6,627 bases of DNA from Firmicutes bacterium UBA4845. GTDB lineage: Bacteria; Bacillota; Clostridia; Tissierellales; Sedimentibacteraceae. The notes under the pieces were generated by a model. That model saw only the letters and a program-made list of their open reading frames with translations, had not been told where the DNA came from and did not search any database. Shown here in pieces: positions 1-4,793 of the stretch; within the stretch, counting starts at the first letter, position 1; the number at the start of each line of letters is the position of its first letter. The position numbers and the translations under genes are program-made. The stretch lies in the NCBI GenBank assembly GCA_002399975.1, contig DHER01000030.1, forward strand, positions 1-6,627, written 5' to 3'.

Positions 1-26
1 GAGTATTCCGAGAGTCTTATGTAGCC

Positions 27-36
27 AAAGGAGGAG
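27..36 (+). promoter_or_regulatory. Ribosome binding site before the winged-helix gene
   Basis: The sequence AAAGGAGGAG lies a few bases before GTG at 44. No ATG is in frame there, so this site is the reason for choosing GTG as the original start of the broken winged-helix gene. The first 24 bases can also be read as the last codons of another gene ending in TAG at 22-24, but that is too short to support. Confidence 0.5.
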
Positions 37-43
37 AGAGAAA

Positions 44-376
44 GTGGATAACTTAAAGGGGGCAACACTACAATCAGAGCTGCGTTTTAAGGATTTAGTA
101 ATCAATCCTTGACATCGCAGTGTTTTAATAAATAACAACCGCATAGACCTGACCACGAAAGAATTTGATCTCTTGTACTTTTTGGCTATCCATACGGGAT
201 GGGCATTTACAAAATCCCAAATTTATGAGACCGTATGGGGAGAAGAGTATGTGTGTAATCAACACGCTGTGGAAAATATTATATACAATTTGCGGCGCAA
301 GATGGCTATAAATTCTACAAGTATAAACTACATTCAAACATTAGTCGGTTATGGCTACAAATTTTTAGCACCTTAG
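44..376 (+). pseudogene. Winged-helix DNA-binding domain (OmpR/PhoB-type), split by an in-frame TGA
   Basis: Reading from a GTG at 44, the frame gives a peptide ending LRFKDLVINP, then TGA at 110-112, then continues in the same frame with HRSVLINNNRIDLTTKEFDL and on to a normal stop at 374-376. The two halves together form one complete C-terminal winged-helix domain of response regulators: the N-terminal beta strands, the LTTKEFDLLYFLA helix, the TKSQIYETVWG helix, the recognition helix around NIIYNLRRKM, and the YIQTLVGYGYKF wing. Such domains bind promoter DNA under control of a receiver domain, but no receiver domain is visible before it. A strong AAAGGAGGAG (27-36) sits at good distance before the GTG, suggesting a stand-alone small regulator or a fusion remnant. 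The TGA could come from CGA or TGG by one transition. Only a fragment lacking the first strands could start after it (TTG 173). I judge it inactive; sequencing error is the main alternative. Confidence 0.72.
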
Positions 377-413
377 TAAAAGGCTCATTTTAATAATAAA
401 CAGGCAACTGTTC

Positions 414-420
414 GGAGGTG
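414..420 (+). promoter_or_regulatory. Ribosome binding site that sets the XRE start
   Basis: GGAGGTG is a near-perfect Shine-Dalgarno match. Its spacing of 8 bases to ATG 429, against 2 bases to GTG 423, decides the start codon. Confidence 0.7.
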
Positions 421-428
421 AAGTGCCG

Positions 429-752
429 ATGGGTGAATCACCTATAAATTTAGGAAGATTAATTAAGAATGCACGGTTAGAAGCAGGATTAACGCAGGAC
501 AACCTTGCCACACAGGTTGGGGTTACACCACGGTATATAATGGCTATCGAAAACGAAAATAAATATCCAAGTATCCAGGTACTATCTAAGATCATCTGCA
601 CTTTAAAAATATTAGCAGATACAATCTTTTATCCTGAAACCCAGCCTACAGACAGAGAAAAGGAACAGCTCATTCACATGATCTATATGTGCGATGAAAG
701 GGAAATTAAGATAGCTGCCGCAACCGTTAAGGCGTTATTGGATGCCAGATAA
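429..752 (+). CDS. XRE-family helix-turn-helix transcriptional regulator
   Basis: This is a 107-residue cytoplasmic DNA-binding protein. Residues about 8-62 form a typical XRE/Cro-CI helix-turn-helix: LGRLIKNARLEAGLTQDNLA, then the recognition segment VTPRYIMAIENENKYPSI and a closing helix. The remainder is a charged helical tail (DREKEQLIHMIYMCDEREIKIAAATVKALL), which in comparable proteins of conjugative elements may help dimerise. I place the start at ATG 429 rather than GTG 423, because GGAGGTG at 414-420 is 8 bases from the ATG but only 2 from the GTG. The gene follows the broken winged-helix gene by 52 bp on the same strand. The target is unknown; by family it would be a repressor-like switch of a mobile element. 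No damage is visible. Confidence 0.88.
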   Translation: MGESPINLGRLIKNARLEAGLTQDNLATQVGVTPRYIMAIENENKYPSIQVLSKIICTLKILADTIFYPETQPTDREKEQLIHMIYMCDEREIKIAAATVKALLDAR

Positions 753-926
753 TCCAGACACATTATCTTTATGGGTAGAATTTTGTAATCCCATAAAGAT
801 TGATTGTTCTTTCTCTGTATTTAAGAAATCCTTAGAGTGAAAAGTTCACTGCATAGGCCATGATGACACATACCTCATGCCATCAAGAGAGCGCACTGCT
901 CCCTTGGCGGCAGGGTATGTGTTTTT
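753..926. other. Non-coding gap between convergent genes
   Basis: No convincing coding frame is present. The gap holds the two inverted repeats listed separately and a short dyad AGTGAA-AAG-TTCACT at 836-850. In Tn1549-like elements I would expect further conjugation genes after virD4 and the HTH gene, so an edge or breakpoint of the conjugation module could lie here. That is inference. Confidence 0.4.
765..800. terminator. Perfect 11-bp inverted repeat, probable bidirectional terminator
   Basis: ATCTTTATGGG (765-775) and CCCATAAAGAT (790-800) pair perfectly around a 14-base loop. The repeat sits 12 bases after the XRE stop, between two convergent genes, and is followed by a T-rich but interrupted stretch (801-820). 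Position favours a terminator. The stem has only three G-C pairs at its inner end and the T-run is poor, so an operator for a dimeric repressor such as the neighbouring XRE protein is an alternative. Confidence 0.5.
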
Positions 927-927
927 T
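866..927 (+). terminator. Long-loop inverted repeat followed by TTTTTT
   Basis: ACACATACC (866-874) pairs with GGTATGTGT (914-922), and the second arm runs into six T's (922-927), as in a rho-independent terminator read on the plus strand. The loop is 39 bases, longer than usual, and contains a small inner CTGC/GCAG pairing. The T-run touches the stop codon of the minus-strand HTH gene. On that strand there is no T-run after the hairpin, so it would only end plus-strand transcripts coming from the XRE gene. Confidence 0.4.
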
Positions 928-1181
928 CATTTCACTGTAAACAGCAGACTGCTCTTGCCGCCGTTTTCCCGCCAGCGCTGTTCCTTTTGTAGATGGCCAG
1001 TCTTTTCAAGGTCAGCAATGGCTCGCTGTATAGTACGGCGAGAGAGCTTTAAGTCCTTGGCAATGGTACCGATGGAGGGGTAACAGGTTCCATCCTTATT
1101 CGCCCGATCCTTGAGGTACCGATATACCGCCACCGCACGGTGCGGGACATTTTCAGCGTAGAGAGAGGACAGGTAGCTCAA
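927..1181 (-). CDS. Small helix-turn-helix protein of a conjugative element (HTH_36-like)
   Basis: This is an 84-residue cytoplasmic protein. After a short N-terminal helix (SSLYAENVPHRAVAVYRYLKDRA), residues about 37-66 form a winged helix-turn-helix: PSIGTIAKDLKLSRRTIQRA is the HTH and SRRTIQRAIADL the likely recognition helix. The tail is a basic wing ending SSLLFTVK. Proteins like this occur next to virD4 in clostridial conjugative elements and resemble the DNA-binding part of replication initiators; the exact role is not known to me. The start is TTG at 1181: a TGA lies immediately upstream in frame, and AAGGAGGTG (1197-1189) is 7 bases before it. The ribosome site overlaps the virD4 stop, so the two genes form an operon and are probably translationally coupled. 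The gene appears intact. Confidence 0.8.
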   Translation of the reverse strand: MSYLSSLYAENVPHRAVAVYRYLKDRANKDGTCYPSIGTIAKDLKLSRRTIQRAIADLEKTGHLQKEQRWRENGGKSSLLFTVK

Positions 1182-1188
1182 TCACGAA

Positions 1189-1197
1189 CACCTCCTT
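1189..1197 (-). promoter_or_regulatory. Ribosome binding site overlapping the virD4 stop
   Basis: On the minus strand AAGGAGGTG begins inside the TAA stop of virD4 (1198-1196) and lies 7 bases before the TTG start at 1181. It justifies the TTG start and indicates coupling of the HTH gene to virD4 translation. Confidence 0.75.
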
Positions 1198-1944
1198 AAT
1201 CGGTGCGTAACGGCATGGCAGAAGACACCGGTTCATGTTCTGGTACCGGTGTCTGCAGCGTACCGCCACTGCGGTCATCATCGGGAGGCTCAGGCATTTC
1301 GGCAAAGTCATCCTCATCATAAGCACAGCGCCGGTTCATGATTTCCTGCTCCAGCTCGAAGCGGTCGGCGTAGTAAACCTTTCGGGCTGCACGTTCCTCC
1401 ACCTCAAAGGGGTTCTCAAAACGGATGCCCCATTTGAGAAACAGTGGTAGCTTGGTGTGCATGGGACAGCAGCCGGTCTTAGCCAGAATAAAATTGCCCT
1501 TTGGAAGTGTTTTCAATTCATCCGGTGTCATCAGCGGCCTTTGGATCATCTGCAGGCTTTGGCTGGGGTCGTTTTTCCCTCTGCTGATAGACCCGGACAT
1601 GACGGTCTTGTTGCCCAGCGCCCTTGAGAGGATATCGGTGCTCTCAGAGTTTGAGGCAAAGCCGCCGAACAGAATATCCTGACAGTTATCGATGATAATG
1701 GCGGAACCCTCCTTGCCGTAGTTTTTCTCAAGCTGGGCAAAGGACTGGATGATGGGTACCATGCTGATGCGGCGGGAACGTCCGGCTGAGAACATCATCT
1801 CCATCGACTGGATTTTTGGTATCGTTCCGATCTCATCAGCGAAGATCATCACCCGGTTGGGGAGCTTGCCACCGTATTCATCAGCCACCGTCAGCATCTC
1901 CCGGTAGAGCTGCTGGAGGAACAGAGACACCATAAAATATTTCG
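1196..1944 (-). CDS. virD4: VirD4/TraG type IV coupling protein, 3' exon (C-terminal part)
   Basis: Coupling proteins are membrane-anchored hexameric ATPases that bring the relaxase-DNA complex to the type IV secretion channel. This exon encodes about 249 residues beginning (T)KYFMVSLFLQQLYREMLTVADEYGG. It carries the Walker B region RVMIFADEIGTIPKIQSMEM (acidic D-E near 1832-1837), the conserved arginine-rich SAGRSRR, the IIQSFAQLEKNYGKEG segment, and the RPLMTPDELKTLPKG motif typical of Tn1549-like elements. It ends in an acidic, proline-rich tail. The Walker A part is not in the window. The open frame runs back into the intron to a GTG at 1990, but those codons are intron domains V-VI, not protein. 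The exon starts at 1944, where joining to 4557 restores the frame. The gene as a whole is 5'-truncated and frameshifted, so the product is probably inactive. Confidence 0.88.
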
Positions 1945-1993
1945 ATAGTGATAGGTAAGTCTTTGATATCATCTCCAACTTTTCCCCCACTTC
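1945..1993 (-). ncRNA. Group II intron domain VI and 3' splice site
   Basis: This segment follows domain V directly and ends in CTAT at the exon border. The ends GUG and CAC can pair as the base of the domain VI hairpin. The adenosine at 1952, 8 nt from the 3' end within CCTATCAC, is the best candidate for the lariat branch point. The branch assignment is by position only. Confidence 0.65.
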
Positions 1994-2027
1994 ACACCGT
2001 GCATGAGACTTTCACCTCACACGGCGT
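1994..2027 (-). ncRNA. Group II intron domain V (catalytic hairpin)
   Basis: This is a canonical 34-nt hairpin. ACGCCGUG pairs with CACGGUGU over 8 pairs (one G-U), then comes a 2-nt UG bulge on the 3' side, then UGAGGU pairs with GUCUCA around a GAAA tetraloop. The lower stem contains CGC at the place of the catalytic triad (AGC or CGC in known introns). Length, bulge, tetraloop and triad all match an active domain V, so the ribozyme core is preserved here even though the protein is not. Confidence 0.9.
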
Positions 2028-2070
2028 TCCATCGCTTGAAAACTTCAATTAGATTTACACATTTACAAAC

Positions 2071-2697
2071 TCAATTTACCTTTATTGGTGCAAGTTCACA
2101 TAGCTTGCGAAGATTATTTACTCGTCTAATTTGATATTCTGTTAGTTGCAATGCATTAAGCAATCTTTGAATGGTATCAGTGTGTACTGCATGAACAAGC
2201 CTATGGACATTGACATGTATAATTGTCAGGTTCGGATATCCATCATCACCTTTTAAATGTTTAGGTATTTTATGGTGACAATGAATTTCTTCTAGTATTA
2301 GCCTGCGACCTGTAACAGCACATTTGCCCATCTGACCTGAATACAACGATATTCTATTATCATTATATTCAATACTACAGTTTTGGATTGGGTTCCGCAT
2401 AAGATAAAATAGAATATTCAAGTCAAGTCCTTTCAGGTTCCTATGAATTTCTTCTCTTCCTTTGGAGGTATATTTATTTATACTTTTTCGTTTCCACATA
2501 GGATTTCTATGTTGCACATATCCGATAGGAACGACAGGTAAATCAAACATACACCTAAGTTCTTTGCTTTTCCCATACCTTTCTATAATTGCTTTACACT
2601 TTAATTTTGAAATATCGGGACGTTTCAATCTCTTTTTGAGTTTAGATTTTAGGGTTCGGTTGACATGAAAAGATAATTTAGAATTTTCCTGCTTGCC
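2071..2697 (-). CDS. Intron-encoded protein, C-terminal fragment: end of domain X, DNA-binding region and HNH endonuclease
   Basis: This frame is open from 2697 and reads LSFHVNRTLKSKLKKRL before the first usable start (TTG 2628), after which 185 residues follow. The upstream residues look like the end of the maturase domain X, so the fragment is the continuation of the RT protein in another frame, not an independent gene. The C-terminal HNH domain is visible in the 185-residue part: C103 in GKCAVTGRRL, the HCHH cluster at 116-119, then N133 and H142 in the NLTIIHVNVHRLVHA segment. This endonuclease nicks the second DNA strand of the target during retrohoming. No ribosome site precedes TTG 2628. 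It may be translated poorly or not at all. Confidence 0.82.
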   Translation of the reverse strand, partial: GKQENSKLSFHVNRTLKSKLKKRLKRPDISKLKCKAIIERYGKSKELRCMFDLPVVPIGYVQHRNPMWKRKSINKYTSKGREEIHRNLKGLDLNILFYLMRNPIQNCSIEYNDNRISLYSGQMGKCAVTGRRLILEEIHCHHKIPKHLKGDDGYPNLTIIHVNVHRLVHAVHTDTIQRLLNALQLTEYQIRRVNNLRKLCELAPIKVN

Positions 2698-3842
2698 TTA
2701 TCGCTTATATGTGAGGTAACAACATATTTTGCTTTTCCATCTGACTTTTTTCCTTTGGTTTTTGCTTTCAGCTTAAACCCTAGAAATTCCGAATAATGCC
2801 TTTTAAGATTAACTATTTTCGATTTCTCTAGGTTAACATCAAGCCCTAGTCGCTGTTTTAACCATTGGCGTATCGCCTCAAAGAGCTTGACTGCGTCATC
2901 TCTTTTACGACAGAATACCTTAAAATCATCAGCGTATCTCACAATATAGCATTCTTTCAATCCCGTCTTGCGAAGTGCAGTATATATTGGACTTTTATTG
3001 GGAGTGCCATTTTCATGGATACTACACTTATATTCATAATGTGTAGGCATTTCTTCCCATTGACTTGCAATCCACCAATCCAACTCATTTAATACGATAT
3101 TGGATAGTAGTGGACTGATAATGCCACCTTGTGGTGTGCCTTTGTCAGGAAACCCTATTTCTGCAATCTCGGCTTTTAACATAGTTGAGATAATACAAAG
3201 TAGCTTTTTCTCTTGAATGCCCAGCGTCCACATCTGCTTTAATAATTTTCCATGGGATACATTATCAAAGAATCCTTTAATATCTATATCAATAACATAA
3301 AATAGGTTTCTCTGTTGTATCATTGTCATTGCTTGTGCAATGGCATTTTCTACACTCCTATTGGGGCGAAAACCATTGGAACGCTCGTGGAATTTTGCTT
3401 CACAGACTGGTTCTAAAACCTGCATAATACATTGCTGTATCAATCTATCTTTAATTGTGGGTATTCCAAGCGGACGTGTTTTTCCGTTGTCCTTTGGTAT
3501 TTCTACTCTGCGTACCTTGTTAGGTGTATACCATTCAAATGATTTTTGAATATTTTCAATAAGGCTTTGGTCATTCCATCTTTTCAAATCTTCTATTGTC
3601 TTACCATCTACTCCTGCTGTTTTACTACCTTTGTTGGTCTTAATATTTCTATATGCTAAACGGATATTTTCTTCCGAAGTGATAATGCTCATTAAATTTC
3701 TAAAGCATTTTCCATCTTTGCTATCAACATATAGTTTATCAAAGGTACTTTGCAAATCATAGTACTCGCTGTTTCGGAGTTTTTGGCGTTTTGGTGCTTT
3801 TGAGTTTGCTATGGTCGGTTTCCTCCTTTGTACGATAATCAC
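2649..3842 (-). CDS. ltrA: Group II intron reverse transcriptase (LtrA-like), truncated before the maturase domain
   Basis: The encoded enzyme copies the intron RNA into DNA during retrohoming and, when complete, helps the intron splice. The 397-residue fragment shows the RT blocks in order: the start LYRNIK-like region, GVDGKTIEDL (77-86), RPLGIPTIKDRLIQQ (123-137), HERSNGFRPNRS (152-163), DIDIKGFFDNV (185-195), GTPQGGIISPLLSNI (235-249), and the catalytic YADD (303-306) with VFCR after it, then the EFLGF block. It then reads THISDKA-like SHISDKASRKIL and leaves the family pattern, stopping at 2649. Maturase domain X is therefore missing from this frame. The GTG start at 3842 is uncertain: it overlaps the stop of a 9-codon frame beginning at ATG 3868, and a good AAAGGAGG lies inside the gene just before an ATA codon. 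The catalytic residues are intact. Confidence 0.85.
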   Translation of the reverse strand: MIIVQRRKPTIANSKAPKRQKLRNSEYYDLQSTFDKLYVDSKDGKCFRNLMSIITSEENIRLAYRNIKTNKGSKTAGVDGKTIEDLKRWNDQSLIENIQKSFEWYTPNKVRRVEIPKDNGKTRPLGIPTIKDRLIQQCIMQVLEPVCEAKFHERSNGFRPNRSVENAIAQAMTMIQQRNLFYVIDIDIKGFFDNVSHGKLLKQMWTLGIQEKKLLCIISTMLKAEIAEIGFPDKGTPQGGIISPLLSNIVLNELDWWIASQWEEMPTHYEYKCSIHENGTPNKSPIYTALRKTGLKECYIVRYADDFKVFCRKRDDAVKLFEAIRQWLKQRLGLDVNLEKSKIVNLKRHYSEFLGFKLKAKTKGKKSDGKAKYVVTSHISDKASRKILNYLFMSTEP

Positions 3843-3868
3843 ACTTTGGATTTATCTTTTTTAGTCAT
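3839..3868 (-). other. Nine-codon frame overlapping the RT start; possible shifted original N-terminus
   Basis: On the minus strand ATG 3868 reads MTKKDKSKV and then TGA, overlapping the GTG start of the RT frame in GTGTGA. If one TG of the GTGTG were removed, the reading would pass directly into VIIVQRRKPTIANSK of the RT protein. The basic N-terminus would fit the family, so a 2-base duplication may have shifted the start. A leader peptide with reinitiation is the alternative. Confidence 0.35.
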
Positions 3869-4556
3869 ACTCGAACCCATAGAATTTTGTGTAATCCTTT
3901 CCTTTAGTTTTCTTGCGACTAATGCCTATCCCTCCACCATTTATTATCATGGTTTCACAGGTACTGTGGCATCACTTTCAGTCAGATAAAATCAAGTTAT
4001 ATCGTTAGATTTTCCTTGTTAACGCTTCATAGTAATGTAATTTACTTCACGCTCTGACTTTACCACGTTCCAATATTTCTATCTTTACATCCATACCCTT
4101 AGGTGCCTCATCTAAGCCTGTAAGCTCACCTTGTGCCTGTAACACAATAAGGAATTTCATAACAACAAAATCTTACTCTTCCTCGGCTTACGTCCGTACT
4201 CGGACAACGACATTTCTATCGCTCAGAAGTTTAGACCCTTACAATCTGAGGTTCGTCGGTAATCTTTTAAACTACATACTCACCATAGGTATCTTTTAGA
4301 CCTCCGGCATATAGGTAACACCATACACCTCTGTACAGTTTTCCACAGCATAATCTGTTTGGGTTACTCTCTGCCGACTTCAGCGGGCTACAGACAATTG
4401 GATAATTACATATCTAACTGCCTGCCGCAGTATCAAGGGAGGCGTTTCAATGCGTTACCCTATCATTCCACCTTTTGAAATATTAGTTCTCCTAAATTTA
4501 ATATTTTCATATTCTTAATTTAGAGCCTGACCTTTTCAGTCAGGAACGTGTCGCAC
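3843..4556 (-). ncRNA. 5' structural RNA of the group II intron (domains I-III and start of IV)
   Basis: About 700 bases hold no protein gene apart from the tiny frame near 3868. This is the expected size and place of domains I-III. A hairpin close to the 5' end, CCTGAC (4544-4539 read on the minus strand) pairing with GTCAGG (4531-4526) around a 7-base loop, is clear. A possible exon-binding site 1 is TGTTAT at 4164-4159, complementary to the ATAACA that ends the 5' exon, inside a loop closed by AGGAA/TTCCT. Domain borders were not folded computationally. Confidence 0.7.
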
Positions 4557-4793
4557 TGTTATCTTCCTCTGGTAACACGATGAAGATGGCACACTTCTCC
4601 TTGCAAAAGGTTTCTGTGTTCAGCGAGCTGTCAAAGGCACAGAATCTGCTCCATTTCTGTATCTAGAAAAGCATTGAGTCTTGATAGCACCGTAGAAAGA
4701 ACTGAAGCCATTGCCTGCTCTGCAGAATTAAGGGCTGCACCTGCAAACCATCTCGCCTTAACACTCGCTATAGCAAACCTGTTATCAGACTTA
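4557..4793 (-). pseudogene. virD4: VirD4/TraG coupling protein, 5' exon fragment, frameshifted and 5'-truncated
   Basis: On the minus strand one frame reads SDNRFAIASVKARWFAGAAL, then SAEQAMASVLSTVLSRLNAF and LDTEMEQILC, and stops at TGA 4633-4631. The next frame continues FDSSLNTETFCKEKCAIFIV and LPEEDN up to the intron. Both parts belong to the coupling-protein family, in the order expected just before the 3' exon. Removing one C at 4636/4637 (TGCCTTTGAC to TGCTTTGAC) would merge them, so this is a single-base insertion. At the other side the frame meets a TGA just beyond the lysine-rich start and family resemblance ends near 4793, where plus-strand ATPase sequence begins. The N-terminal membrane part and Walker A of the coupling protein are absent. 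The piece is more G+C-rich than the ATPase beside it. Confidence 0.82.

Larger units (their letters stand above)
1945..4556 (-). mobile_element. Group II intron (2612 bp) inserted in virD4
   Basis: Read on the minus strand, the intron starts GTGCGACACGTTCC at 4556, a classic GUGYG end, and finishes CCTATCACTAT at 1945, an AY end. Between them lie a structured 5' RNA (domains I-III), an RT/HNH protein gene, a canonical 34-nt domain V and a domain VI. Joining 4557 to 1944 makes AAC A|CG AAA, which restores the coupling-protein reading LPEEDNTKYFMVSLF, so both boundaries are fixed by coding logic. These introns splice as lariats with help from their encoded maturase and move by retrohoming. It is inserted in the sense direction, as required for splicing from the host transcript. 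The RNA parts look intact, but the maturase gene is broken, so splicing would need help in trans. Confidence 0.93.

Noticed and set aside
1..24. Possible tail of an upstream gene ending in TAG at 22-24
   Set aside because: Seven codons are too few to distinguish from chance.
376..470. A separate observation just after the winged-helix gene
   Set aside because: The interval only holds the spacer, ribosome site and start of the XRE gene already described; the finding entry for it carries zero interest and should be ignored.
866..922. The long-loop repeat as an origin of transfer or attachment site
   Set aside because: No relaxase gene or integrase lies nearby and the six T's after the second arm fit a terminator more simply.
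877..1083. Plus-strand frame of 68 codons
   Set aside because: It is cysteine- and arginine-rich without family features and is antisense to the well-supported HTH gene.
1235..1740. Overlapping frames on both strands inside the VirD4 exon
   Set aside because: They are shadows of the coupling-protein reading frame and have no ribosome sites or recognisable domains.
1945..1990. GTG at 1990 as the start of a separate protein containing the VirD4 C-terminus
   Set aside because: These codons lie in intron domains V-VI; the exon border at 1944 is fixed by restored coding with the 5' exon.
2865..3549. Plus-strand frames opposite the reverse transcriptase
   Set aside because: They are antisense to conserved RT blocks and show no family pattern of their own.
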